From: Lachnospiraceae bacterium
GTDB taxonomy: Bacteria; Bacillota; Clostridia; Lachnospirales; Lachnospiraceae
Direction: 5' to 3'
Assembly (NCBI GenBank): GCA_024696005.1
Contig: JAILHF010000043.1
Span: 1 to 41,866, forward strand
Length of the DNA stretch: 41,866 nt
The notes beneath the pieces were generated by a model, which was given only the letters and a program-made list of their open reading frames with translations, did not search any database and was not told where the DNA came from. Both the position numbers and the translations under genes were made by a program. Position 1 is the first letter of the stretch. Every line of letters starts with the position of its first letter. This document shows, one piece after another, positions 8,986 to 17,675 of this stretch.

Positions 8986-10257
8986 ATGAACATGACAGAG
9001 CTGAAACAGCAACTGGAAAGCGGGAATTATCCCGCGATCTTTTCGGATATCTATGCCGGTGAAGAAAAGGATCAGGCCAAGCGTTATGCAAAAGCGCTTG
9101 ATGCCTTCCGCGAAGCCTTCGGCGGCGGAGAGGTGCTCGTCTTCTCCGCTCCCGGCCGAAGCGAGATCGCAGGAAACCACACGGACCACCAGCACGGCGA
9201 AGTGCTGGCCGCCTCCATCGATCTGGATGCCATCGGCATCGTGCGAAAAAAGGATGACGGGAAAGTGAACCTGATCTCGGAAGGCTTTCCCATGGTCACC
9301 ATCGACTGTGCCGATCTTTCCGTTCGCTCGGAGGAGGAGGGGACCACCGCCGGCCTGATCCGCGGCGTCCTGGCCGGTCTTTCGGAACGCGGCCACCTTG
9401 TGGGCGGCTTTGATGCATACGTTACCAGCAAGGTGCTGATCGGCGCAGGCCTTTCCTCCTCCGCCGCCTTTGAGACCCTGGTGGGGACCATCGAATCGGG
9501 CCTCTACAACGAAGGCCTCATCTCCGCCACCACGATCGCCATGATCGGCCAGTATGCGGAAAACGTTTATTTCGGCAAGCCCTGCGGCCTGATGGACCAG
9601 ATGGCCTGCTCCGTGGGCAGTCTGGTACACATCGACTTTGCGGATCCTTCCGATCCGAAGACCGAGCAGGTCCTCTTCGATTTCAGCGCCGCAGGCTACC
9701 GCCTGTGCATCACCGATACCAAGGGATCACACGCGGACCTCACACCCGACTACGCTGCCGTGCCCGCCGAGATGAAGGCCGTGGCCGCCTGCTTCGGGAA
9801 AGAGGTGTTACGTGATGTTGACGAGAACGAGCTGATGGCGGATCTTCCGGCCATCCGGGAAAAATGCGGAGACCGGGCGGTCCTTCGCGCCATGCATTTT
9901 TATGAGGAGAACCGCAGGGTACAGCAGGATGTGCAAGCCCTGCGCGCGGGGGACATGGAAGCCTTCCTTTCCGGCGTGCGCGCCTCGGGTGCTTCCTCCT
10001 TCCAATATCTGCAGAATGTCTATACCAGCCATGACGTGCAGCACCAGAATGTTTCCCTTGCCCTCTGTGTGGCGGAAAAGCTTCTTTCGGGCCGCGGTGC
10101 CTGCCGCGTGCACGGCGGCGGCTTTGCCGGCACCATGCAGGCCTGGGTTCCCGAGGAGCTGGTGCGTGCCTATCAGAAGGGCATGGATGCCGTCTTCGGG
10201 GATGGCGCCTGCGCGGTGCTGCGCGTCCGTTCCCGTGGAGGCGTACGCGTGATCTGA
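8986..10257 (+). CDS. galK: Galactokinase (GHMP kinase family)
   Basis: 423 residues from ATG 8986 after a GGAGGAACGGG ribosome site. It phosphorylates galactose (or a related sugar) with ATP in the cytoplasm. GHMP motifs in order: APGRSEIAGNHTDHQHG (about residues 58-74), the phosphate-binding loop IGAGLSSSAAFE near 150, and HGGGFAGTMQAW near the C-terminus. Motif 1 reads GNHTDH where the enteric enzyme has GEHTDY. This variant is common in clostridial galactokinase-like proteins, so a related sugar substrate is possible. No galT, galE or transporter gene is adjacent, and the gene is flanked by its own promoter and terminator. Confidence 0.9.
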   Translation: MNMTELKQQLESGNYPAIFSDIYAGEEKDQAKRYAKALDAFREAFGGGEVLVFSAPGRSEIAGNHTDHQHGEVLAASIDLDAIGIVRKKDDGKVNLISEGFPMVTIDCADLSVRSEEEGTTAGLIRGVLAGLSERGHLVGGFDAYVTSKVLIGAGLSSSAAFETLVGTIESGLYNEGLISATTIAMIGQYAENVYFGKPCGLMDQMACSVGSLVHIDFADPSDPKTEQVLFDFSAAGYRLCITDTKGSHADLTPDYAAVPAEMKAVAACFGKEVLRDVDENELMADLPAIREKCGDRAVLRAMHFYEENRRVQQDVQALRAGDMEAFLSGVRASGASSFQYLQNVYTSHDVQHQNVSLALCVAEKLLSGRGACRVHGGGFAGTMQAWVPEELVRAYQKGMDAVFGDGACAVLRVRSRGGVRVI

Positions 10258-10300
10258 ATGCAAAGGCGCTCTCCTCGGTACCGCGAAAGAGCGCTTATCA

Positions 10301-10343
10301 AAAAAGAAAGACCGGGCATCCTGTGCCCGGTCCTTTTGTTCTT
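10301..10343. terminator. Bidirectional intrinsic terminator between galK and the ABC exporter
   Basis: A 9-bp GC-rich stem (10310-10318 GACCGGGCA, 10324-10332 TGCCCGGTC) has an A-rich stretch on the left and CTTTTGTTCTT on the right. It serves galK (plus) and the exporter operon (minus). A second weaker stem, GCGCTCT/AGAGCGC, lies just upstream at 10266-10294. Confidence 0.85.
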
Positions 10344-10390
10344 CATGATCGGATACCGGCTTCACGCCGCATCGCGCTGCTGTTTCGAGC

Positions 10391-12157
10391 TCAGCCCTGG
10401 GCCGTGTAAAGTTTGTAGTAGTAGCCCTTTTGGGCCATCAGCTCATCGTGGCTGCCGCTTTCCATGATGCCGCCGTTATCGATGTAGAGGATGCGGTCGC
10501 AGTTGCGGATCGTGCTCAGACGATGGGCAATGATGAAGGAGGTTCGGCCCTTCAGCATCGCGTTCAGTCCCTGCTGGAGGGCTCTTTCCGTCTGAACGTC
10601 GATGCTCGAGGTTGCTTCGTCCAGGATCAGGATCGCAGGATCGGACAAAAGCGTGCGCGCGAACGAGATCAGCTGCTTCTGGCCTTCACTCAGGGAGGAG
10701 CCGTGCTCGCGCACCTCGGTGCGGTAACCGTCCTTCATCTGCCGGATGAACGCATCCGCGCATACCACCTTGCCGGCCGCCCGCACTTCCTTGGAGCTCG
10801 CGTCCAGGCGGCCGTATCGGATATTATCCTCGATATTGCCCGAAAAGATCACCGAATCCTGCATCATGATACCCATCTGGGAACGCAGGCTCTTCAGGGT
10901 CACGTCATAGATGTTCTTTCCGTCAATGCGGATCTCGCCTTCCTGTGCGTCATAGAAACGCGAAAGGAGATTGACGATGGTGCTCTTGCCGGCACCGGTG
11001 GGTCCCACCAGGGCGATGCTCTGCCCGGGTTCCACCGTGAAGGAAACATCGTGCAGCACTTCCTCTTCCCCATCATAGGAGAAGCGCACGTGATCGAACT
11101 CCACCTTTCCCTTGATGGGCGGCAGGTCCGTGGCCCCTTCCTTGTCCTTGATGGTCACCGGCTCGTCGATGGTCTCGAAAATACGCTCCAGGTAAGCGAT
11201 GTTATTGATGAAGTTGTTAAAGATGTTCCCCAGGTTCATGATGGGCTGCCAGAAGAAGGAAGCATAGCTCGTGATGGCCACGATTGTTCCCAGGCTCTTC
11301 TCGCCCTGTCCGAACATGTAGATGCCGAAGAGGAAGATCGCCGCGCGCACGCAGACCGAGATCGCATCGATCCCCGGCCACAGCAGGTTGGAGTAACGTA
11401 CGGCCGTCATCCAGGTCTTGCGGCAGTCATCCGATAGCTTCGCAAAGGTCTCCGCGTTCTCGTCCTCTCTCGCAAAGATCTGGGTGATGCGGGCACCCAC
11501 GATGTTCTCCTGCAGATAGGCGTTCAGGTTGGAACTCTTGTTGGACACCGCCTGCCAGGCCTTGCGCATCTTGTTCTTGATCCAGAACATGAACACCGCA
11601 AGCACGGGCACGCCGCACATGACCACCAGGGCCAGCTGCACATCCACGATGAACATGAACACGGTGATGAAGATCAGGTTAAAGCTCTCCAGCACGATGC
11701 TGATCAGTCCGTTCGTGAGCATGTCCGAAACCGAGTTGACGTAGTTTACCACACGGATCAGGATCTTGCCCTGCGGCCTGTCGTCGTAGTAGGCAAAGGG
11801 CAGCTTCTGCAGATGCGCGAAGAGGTCCTTGCGGATATCATAGATGATATTCTGGCTGGCGCTGATCATGAGGCCGCTTCGGATGCGGTTAAAGACCACG
11901 CTTGCGGCGTATACTGCCACCAGGATCCCGGCCAGGGTAAACAGCAGGCGGTAGTCCGCATTGGGAACGGCCACATCCAGGGCTTTTCGTATGATCATGG
12001 GAGCCAGATAACCGAAGGCTCCGCCCAGACCGCTCAGAAACAGCGCGGTGAGCATCAGTTTCGCATATTTTTTGATATAGGAAGAGGCTCTGAGGATATG
12101 TTTGATGTTAAACGCTTCCTGCAGCTGTTCGTCTTCCCGGAAGGTATTTCTTGCCAT
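10391..12157 (-). CDS. ABC exporter half-transporter with canonical Walker B (heterodimer subunit)
   Basis: 588 residues: a six-helix membrane domain (about 30-320) fused to an ATPase domain. Walker A is GPTGAGKST (385-393). The signature is LSEGQ (489-493), which departs from LSGGQ. Walker B with the catalytic Glu is LILDE (510-514), and the switch His is His545 (IIAHR). The gene starts 2 bp after the stop codon of the 592-residue partner, whose last codons carry its AGGGGGG ribosome site, so the two are translationally linked. The pair matches the BmrCD/LmrCD/TM287-288 type of heterodimeric exporter. Substrates of that group are drugs, lipids or peptides, and nothing here narrows the choice. 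Confidence 0.92.
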   Translation of the reverse strand: MARNTFREDEQLQEAFNIKHILRASSYIKKYAKLMLTALFLSGLGGAFGYLAPMIIRKALDVAVPNADYRLLFTLAGILVAVYAASVVFNRIRSGLMISASQNIIYDIRKDLFAHLQKLPFAYYDDRPQGKILIRVVNYVNSVSDMLTNGLISIVLESFNLIFITVFMFIVDVQLALVVMCGVPVLAVFMFWIKNKMRKAWQAVSNKSSNLNAYLQENIVGARITQIFAREDENAETFAKLSDDCRKTWMTAVRYSNLLWPGIDAISVCVRAAIFLFGIYMFGQGEKSLGTIVAITSYASFFWQPIMNLGNIFNNFINNIAYLERIFETIDEPVTIKDKEGATDLPPIKGKVEFDHVRFSYDGEEEVLHDVSFTVEPGQSIALVGPTGAGKSTIVNLLSRFYDAQEGEIRIDGKNIYDVTLKSLRSQMGIMMQDSVIFSGNIEDNIRYGRLDASSKEVRAAGKVVCADAFIRQMKDGYRTEVREHGSSLSEGQKQLISFARTLLSDPAILILDEATSSIDVQTERALQQGLNAMLKGRTSFIIAHRLSTIRNCDRILYIDNGGIMESGSHDELMAQKGYYYKLYTAQG

Positions 12158-12158
12158 C

Positions 12159-13937
12159 TCAGATCCCCCCTTCCTGCAGCTTTACCAGCTCGCTGTAATA
12201 TCCCCCCAGGGCGACCAGTTCGTCATGGGAACCCGACTCCACGATATGGCCGTCGCGCATCATGATAATGCGGTCCGCAGTCTTTGCTGTGGATACGCGC
12301 TGTGCGATGATCAGTTTGGTGGAGGAAAAATCGAGATTCTGCAGGGAATGCTGGATCTCTTTTTCCGTCTCCATGTCCACCGCCGAGGTGGTATCGTCCA
12401 GGATCAGGATCGAGGGCCGGACCGCCAGGGCCCTTGCCAGCGAGATCCTCTGCTTCTGTCCTCCGGAGAGGCCCACGCCCCGCTCACCCACGATCGTATC
12501 GTAACCGTCGGGCATGCGGGAGATGAAATCGGCTGCCGCGGAATACTTTGCAAATTTCACCACTTCCTCCGGCTTGATGTTTCCCGCACCGTAGGAAATG
12601 TTGCCTTCGATGGTATCGGAATAGAGGAGCACATCCTGGCTGGCCAGCCCGATGTTCTTCCGCAGGCTGTGGAGCTTGTAATCCTGGACCGGCACGTCAT
12701 CGATCAGGATCTCCCCGGCACTCACCTCGTGAAAACGGGGGATCAGGTTGATCAGTGTGGTCTTGCCGCAGCCGGTCTCGCCCATGAGTGCCACGGTCTG
12801 TCCGGGCTCGATCACAAAGGAGATGTCGTGCAGGACCGGCATGTTCCCGTCCTCGTACTGGAAGGAAACGTTGCGGAATTCGATCTTGCCGGAAAAGGCT
12901 TCCTCGTGCTCAATGGCATCGGGCAGGTCGCGGATCTTTGCTTCGGAATAGTAGATCTCCATGACCTTTCTGGAAGCCGCCGAGAAACGCTGGAATTCGT
13001 TCAGGATGTTTCCCAGCATGCGCATGGGATTGGCCACGGCCCAGATCAGTCCCGAGATGGTCACATATTCACCCATAGTGATGCTGCCGCGGATCATGAA
13101 GATGCCGCCGACCACCAGCATGACCACGGGCATCAGGTTGGCGCAGGCTTCCACGATGGGCTGGAAGTGCACCCAGACCATGCTGGTCTCCTGCGCGGTA
13201 TCCCGGTAATCGCGGTTGGCGCGGTCAAACTTTTCCTCCTCGTAATCCTCACGGGTAAAAGCCTTGACCACACGGTTTCCGGCGATGTTCTCCTGGGCAT
13301 AGGTGTTCATCTGGGCAAACTTTTCACGGAGCTTCGCATGCATCGGCGCCACCCGTTTGCGGAAAACAAAGATCGTCACAAAGACGAAGGGTGCGATGGC
13401 CAGGATCGCCAGCGCCATGCGCCAGTCCGTCACGAAAAAGCAGATGGCCGCCGCCGAAAAGAGCGAGATGGCTTCGATCAGGGCGCGGACCACCCAGGCG
13501 ATCATATGGCGGAGCGCGTCCAGGTCGCCCGTCACGCGGGTCATCAGATCACCGGTGCGGTAGGTGCTGTAAAACGTCATGTCCTGACGCTGGATCTTGT
13601 CGTAAAGATAATTCCGGACACGGTAAAGTACGCGCTGGGAAACGCGTTCATAAGCCATGCAGTCCAGATATACGATGATCGTGCGCAGAATGGTGAACCC
13701 CACCATCGCGATCAGAAGCTGATAAAACAGGTCCGTTTTCGTGCGGATGTTTTCGGCCGCATCCGGACCGCTTAAGAACAGATCGACGATGCGCCCCGAA
13801 AAATAAGGAACCACGAGCTGCATCGCATTATAGACGACCGTCCCGAACATTGCCACGAAATAGAGGCCGCGCCTCCCTTTCATGTTCTCCCATAACCAGG
13901 AGACACCCGATCTTTCCTCCTGCCTTTCCCCCTGCAT
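12159..13937 (-). CDS. ABC exporter half-transporter with degenerate ATP site (heterodimer subunit)
   Basis: 592 residues from ATG 13937, 7 nt after GGAGGG; the GTG at 13952 overlaps that site. A six-helix membrane domain is followed by an ATPase domain. Walker A is GETGCGKTT (386-394) and the signature is a normal LSGGQ (490-494). Walker B reads LILDD (511-515), so the catalytic Glu is Asp515, and the switch His is replaced by Gln546 (IIAQR). Together with the LSEGQ of its partner this makes exactly one non-canonical site per heterodimer, as known for TM287/288-type exporters. It is the first gene of a two-gene operon. No clear promoter was found in the 133 bp separating it from the zinc operon's last gene. 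Confidence 0.92.
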   Translation of the reverse strand: MQGERQEERSGVSWLWENMKGRRGLYFVAMFGTVVYNAMQLVVPYFSGRIVDLFLSGPDAAENIRTKTDLFYQLLIAMVGFTILRTIIVYLDCMAYERVSQRVLYRVRNYLYDKIQRQDMTFYSTYRTGDLMTRVTGDLDALRHMIAWVVRALIEAISLFSAAAICFFVTDWRMALAILAIAPFVFVTIFVFRKRVAPMHAKLREKFAQMNTYAQENIAGNRVVKAFTREDYEEEKFDRANRDYRDTAQETSMVWVHFQPIVEACANLMPVVMLVVGGIFMIRGSITMGEYVTISGLIWAVANPMRMLGNILNEFQRFSAASRKVMEIYYSEAKIRDLPDAIEHEEAFSGKIEFRNVSFQYEDGNMPVLHDISFVIEPGQTVALMGETGCGKTTLINLIPRFHEVSAGEILIDDVPVQDYKLHSLRKNIGLASQDVLLYSDTIEGNISYGAGNIKPEEVVKFAKYSAAADFISRMPDGYDTIVGERGVGLSGGQKQRISLARALAVRPSILILDDTTSAVDMETEKEIQHSLQNLDFSSTKLIIAQRVSTAKTADRIIMMRDGHIVESGSHDELVALGGYYSELVKLQEGGI

Positions 13938-14070
13938 CTTAATTCCCTCCACGTAAAACAGGCATCATAAGGAGACCTTACAACAGATCGGGCCGGTCAG
14001 CTACTCTTTTTTTGTGTACTCACTTCTCAATTTTTGACGCGCTGCGGCTGACCGCAGCAGAAAGAACGCT

Positions 14071-14709
14071 TCAGAGAACCTGCGCGTTCCGCAGGGTGAT
14101 GTAGCCGTAATCATCCTCGAAGTAGATATCAAAGGTTCCCACCACGGTAACGGACTCCCCCAAAACCGGGCAGGCCTCGGGATTATTGGGCACAAACTCC
14201 AGTCCCTGGGAGCAGCAGGCCGTCGCATCCTTGATGATGCAGGCATGATATTCCACACCCTTGGATTCATCGGCCATGTAGGAATACTGCCCCTCCATCT
14301 TCACGATCTTGCCGAGATAGTTTTCCGGCACGCTCATCATGTCATAAACCTCGGCGTATACCATCGTGGAAGAAAGGATGGTCAGATCGATGTCGATCCC
14401 TTCCGTGGTGCTGAGCACCGCATTCTCATCCGGCTTGTCGGGCTCGGAAGGCCACCCTCCGTCTTCCACCGGAGCGGGGGTAGGCGTCGGCGTGGAAGTA
14501 GGGTCCGGCGTGGAGATGCTCGTCTTCTGCTGCTCCTCCAGCCCGGCCTGCAGCAGGTCGTTTACCGTGGCCGTGGAATTCTGCGTCCTGGCTCCCATCG
14601 TAACGCCTCCGTCACTGTCGCCGCAGGCCGCAAGACTGAACGCAGCAAATGCGCAAAGCAGTGCGATGCTTTTATTTCCATGATGTACGCGGTTGTTTAT
14701 CTTCTTCAT
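14071..14709 (-). CDS. Lipoprotein with C-terminal OB-like domain, last gene of the zinc operon
   Basis: 212 residues from ATG 14709, preceded by AAAGGAAAAG. There is a lipoprotein signal peptide with lipobox LAAC (FSLAAC), then a Thr/Pro-rich linker (STPDPTSTPTPTPAP), then a globular domain of about 110 residues. That domain has alternating strands (YLGKIVKMEGQYSYM, ESVTVVGTFDIYFE) and a CC pair in DATACCSQGLEFV. The strand pattern suggests an OB fold, which is an inference. It lies 120 bp downstream of znuB in the same direction with no terminator seen. A cell-surface role connected to zinc is likely from position. I do not know a named family. Confidence 0.72.
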   Translation of the reverse strand: MKKINNRVHHGNKSIALLCAFAAFSLAACGDSDGGVTMGARTQNSTATVNDLLQAGLEEQQKTSISTPDPTSTPTPTPAPVEDGGWPSEPDKPDENAVLSTTEGIDIDLTILSSTMVYAEVYDMMSVPENYLGKIVKMEGQYSYMADESKGVEYHACIIKDATACCSQGLEFVPNNPEACPVLGESVTVVGTFDIYFEDDYGYITLRNAQVL

Positions 14710-14829
14710 TGTCTTTTCCTTTCCCTCAAAACCATCGATGATGGGACTCCACTCTCTTTCCATGCCGCTCTTCCATTCCCGGGAGCGCGCTCCCATCGTT
14801 TTTGTTATCCCAAGCTCCGTACAGGCAGT

Positions 14830-15669
14830 TCATTTCTTCGCCCCCAGCCCTTCCCCTACGATCCAGCAGATCAGGAAACCTGCGGCATCCGTGGCCACGA
14901 TGGTGGAGCCGACCGGCGTTCCCGTAAGGATCGAGATCAGGATGCCCACCAGCGCGCAGATGAGGGAAAGCACTGCCGAGCAGATCGTGACCGACTTAAA
15001 GCTCTTGAAAAGCCGCATGGCGGAAAGCGCCGGAAAGATGATCAGCGCCGAGATCAAAAGCGACCCGACCAGGTTCATGGCAAGCACGATGATCACGGCA
15101 GTGATCACGGCGATGATCAGATTGTATAGCCCGGCCTTTACCCCGCTGGCTCTCGCAAAGCCTTCGTCAAAGGTCACCGCAAAGATCTTGTTGTAAAACA
15201 GGATGAAGCTGACCACTACCACGATGGACAATATGATGCAGACCAGCACTTCCTTCTTTGAAATGGTCAGGATCGATGTTGACCCGAAAAGGGTGCTGCA
15301 TACATCCCCGCTCAGATTGCCCGAGGTGGAAAAAATATTCATGAGCAGATAACCGAATGCAAGCGCGCCCACCGAGATCATCGCAATGGCAGCGTCACCC
15401 TTGATCTTCGTATTCTGTCCGGTGCGCAGCAGGAGTACTGCGCAGAGTATCGTAAGCGGCATCACCAGCAGCATGTCGTTGCTCAGGCGCAGCACGGCAG
15501 CGATGGCCATGATCCCGAATGCCACATGGGAAAGGCCGTCACCGATAAAGGAGAAACGCTTCAGCACCAGTGTGACCCCGAGAAGCGATGAGCACAGGGC
15601 GATCAGCACCCCCGCGATCAGCGCGTGCTGCACAAAGGGGATCTGAAGGTATTCCGCAAGCTTATCCAT
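14830..15669 (-). CDS. znuB: Zinc ABC transporter permease
   Basis: 279 residues from ATG 15669 (GGAGGTGCGTAAAA before it). It is a polytopic ABC-3 family membrane protein with about eight hydrophobic segments and the family motifs LLGVTLVLKRFSFIGDGLSHVAFG near the N-terminus and NLVGSLLISALIIFPALSAM near the C-terminus. It forms the channel for Zn(II), possibly Mn(II), with ZnuC and ZnuA. Its start overlaps the znuC stop by 8 bp, which implies translational coupling. Confidence 0.92.
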   Translation of the reverse strand: MDKLAEYLQIPFVQHALIAGVLIALCSSLLGVTLVLKRFSFIGDGLSHVAFGIMAIAAVLRLSNDMLLVMPLTILCAVLLLRTGQNTKIKGDAAIAMISVGALAFGYLLMNIFSTSGNLSGDVCSTLFGSTSILTISKKEVLVCIILSIVVVVSFILFYNKIFAVTFDEGFARASGVKAGLYNLIIAVITAVIIVLAMNLVGSLLISALIIFPALSAMRLFKSFKSVTICSAVLSLICALVGILISILTGTPVGSTIVATDAAGFLICWIVGEGLGAKK

Positions 15670-16375
15670 TTTTACGCACCTCCATCCTCTGCAGGAAGAA
15701 GCTTCCCTCATCGCTCTCCATGTATTCTTCACGCGTTCCGAAAAAGATCCGGTTCCCGAAGTGCAGGATGTGGCTGGCATAGCGGAGCGCCGCTTCGATA
15801 TCGTGCGTGATCATGATAACGGTCGTGCCGCTTTTGTTCAGCTCCCGGATCAGTTCGTACATTTCGATCGTCACCTTCGGATCCAGGCCGGAAACCGGCT
15901 CGTCCAGAAGGATCAGTTTCTGTGTTGCGCAGAGCGCCCTCGCCAGGAGGACGCGCTGCTGCTGCCCGCCGGAAAGCTCCCGGTAGCAGCGGTCTTTCAA
16001 AGGAAGAATGGCCAGGCGTTCCATATGCGCGAGTGCTTCCTGTTTCTCTTCCTTTGTGTAGAACGGGCGCCAGCCGCAGCGCGCCTGAAAGCCCGACATA
16101 ACGATCTCTGTCACCGATGCGGGGAAATCCCGCTGGACCTGCGTCTGCTGCGGAAGGTAGCCGATCTCGTTCTTCTTCAGGCCGTCCCCGAAGAGGATCT
16201 CTCCCGAAATCGATTCCACCAGATTCAGAAGGGTTTTCATCAGAGTCGACTTGCCGGAGCCGTTCTCTCCCACAATGCAGAGATAGTCTCCCTTTCCGAC
16301 CTCAAAGCTGATGTCTTCCTCCACGGCTTTTCCTTCGTAGCCCACAGACAGATTTTTAACGGTGATCAGACTCAT
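15662..16375 (-). CDS. znuC: Zinc ABC transporter ATP-binding protein
   Basis: 237 residues. Walker A is GENGSGKST (36-44), the signature is LSGGQQQRVLLARAL, and Walker B is KLILLDEPVSGLD followed by the switch His in MITHD. This is a complete single ABC domain of normal length. It powers metal uptake through ZnuB. It starts 19 bp after znuA and overlaps znuB by 8 bp. Confidence 0.93.
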   Translation of the reverse strand: MSLITVKNLSVGYEGKAVEEDISFEVGKGDYLCIVGENGSGKSTLMKTLLNLVESISGEILFGDGLKKNEIGYLPQQTQVQRDFPASVTEIVMSGFQARCGWRPFYTKEEKQEALAHMERLAILPLKDRCYRELSGGQQQRVLLARALCATQKLILLDEPVSGLDPKVTIEMYELIRELNKSGTTVIMITHDIEAALRYASHILHFGNRIFFGTREEYMESDEGSFFLQRMEVRKNG

Positions 16376-16394
16376 AATTCTTTCCTTTTGTTTT

Positions 16395-17513
16395 TTACTG
16401 CAATGCTTCCTTTAATACTTCCAGATTGCTCTGCATCACAGACAGATAAGTTGTTCCTGCCTTCACATCCTCGGAGGTGACGGACTGCAGGGAATCCAGG
16501 GTCAGGATCTTCTGATCCTTGGATGCCGTATTATCCCTCACGGTTTCCGCGATGCGGTGCGTCTTGCCCTCGATCGTCATGATAGCCGGAAGCTTCAGTT
16601 CATCTGTCTTTTCCGCAAGGAAGACAATGGTCTCGAAGCTGGCCTCGGATTCCGCGGAACAGCCTGCAAATGCCGCATAATAGCTAAGGCCGTAATCATC
16701 CACCAGATAACGGAAGGGGAAACGGTCGCCGAAAAGCAGGGTGTCAACGGAAGAGGCTTCCACTGCTGCACGATACTGCCCGTCCAGTTCCGATAACTTT
16801 TCTTTATAAGCGCTCACATTTGCCGCATAACTGTCTGCATGCTCCGGATCCAGAGTCTTAAGCTGCTCCGCGATCACGTCGCAGAGGAAGGAGGCATTAT
16901 TCAGGGAGAGCCATACATGCTCGTCCATCTCTTCCTCATGTTCGTGATCATGATCTTCGTCATGCTCATCCGCTTCTTCATGGTCATGGTCGCCGTCATG
17001 CTCATCCGCTTCTTCGTGATCATGATCCCCGTCATGCTCGTCCGCTTCTTCGTGATCATGATCCCCGTCATGCTCGTCCGCATCATGATCGTGGTCATGC
17101 TCATGCTCCATACCTTCCACGATCTCTTCCGCCTTCACACGATCGCCAAGAGAATCCAGCAGATTTATCACGACCATATCCTTATTCGTTGCCTCCGCAA
17201 GGGCATCCTCCACCCACTCATCGGACTCTCCTCCGACATAGATGAACATGTCACAGGCGGAGATCTTCAGGATATCCTGGGCCGTAGGCTGAAAACTGTG
17301 CAGATCCACGCCGTTATCCAGAAGCATGGTGATCTCCGCATCGTTCGTTCCCACGATTTCCCTTACCCAGTCATACTCCGGAAAGATCGTCGTCACGATG
17401 CTGAGCTTCTCCGAAGCCTTCTCTTCCGTTCCCGCAGCCTTTGCATTGCTGCAGCCCGCCAGGCAGCACAGGGCCGCCATCACCACAAACATTAAAATGC
17501 TTTTCTTTTTCAT
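16395..17513 (-). CDS. znuA: Zinc-binding lipoprotein of ABC transporter, with long His/Asp-rich loop
   Basis: 372 residues from ATG 17513 (GGAG 6 nt before). The signal peptide has lipobox LAGC (Cys21). It is an A-1 cluster metal-binding protein with His72 (DLHSFQPT) and His199 (DEHVWLS) as likely ligands. Residues 137-199 are a His/Asp/Glu loop, mostly 12-residue repeats (ADEHDGDHDHEE), encoded by 36-bp tandem DNA repeats. At the place where E. coli ZnuA has its third His the sequence reads FGDRFPFRYL (near residue 264), so that ligand seems to be missing or replaced. It captures Zn(II) outside the membrane and delivers it to ZnuB. Confidence 0.92.
   Translation of the reverse strand: MKKKSILMFVVMAALCCLAGCSNAKAAGTEEKASEKLSIVTTIFPEYDWVREIVGTNDAEITMLLDNGVDLHSFQPTAQDILKISACDMFIYVGGESDEWVEDALAEATNKDMVVINLLDSLGDRVKAEEIVEGMEHEHDHDHDADEHDGDHDHEEADEHDGDHDHEEADEHDGDHDHEEADEHDEDHDHEHEEEMDEHVWLSLNNASFLCDVIAEQLKTLDPEHADSYAANVSAYKEKLSELDGQYRAAVEASSVDTLLFGDRFPFRYLVDDYGLSYYAAFAGCSAESEASFETIVFLAEKTDELKLPAIMTIEGKTHRIAETVRDNTASKDQKILTLDSLQSVTSEDVKAGTTYLSVMQSNLEVLKEALQ
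16960..17103 (-). repeat. 36-bp tandem repeat encoding the His-rich loop of ZnuA
   Basis: Units begin near 16960, 16996, 17032 and 17068, three nearly identical and the last degenerate. Each encodes 12 residues of the ADEHDGDHDHEE type. Near-identity at DNA level suggests recent duplication, so copy number may vary between strains. Confidence 0.88.
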
Positions 17514-17675
17514 GATATTCTCCAATCCATGTCTGATCCGGAGCTTTACGCGCTGTTTAACCGCAGACGCAAAACGTCTCCGGTGCTTTCTCCGGATGTA
17601 TTCTATTCTTACTGGAACGATGCGCAGGCTGTCTGAAAACGCCCGCCGCTTTCTCTCGCGATATGCGAAGATCCT

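Noticed and set aside
8815-9630. 271-residue minus-strand frame opposite galK
   Set aside because: galK has all three GHMP motifs on the plus strand; the other frame has none.
12102-13775. 557-residue plus-strand frame antisense to the ABC exporter gene
   Set aside because: It is rich in His/Asp/Gly/Arg, has no family motif, and lies exactly opposite a gene with complete ABC motifs; high-GC third positions explain it.
16960-17103. Regular 36-bp repeats as a CRISPR array
   Set aside because: The repeats are contiguous with no spacers and encode an in-frame His-rich loop.
16839-17495. Plus-strand frame with repeated hydrophobic units (VMLIRFFVIMIP) resembling membrane segments
   Set aside because: It is the antisense translation of the 36-bp His/Asp repeats of znuA.
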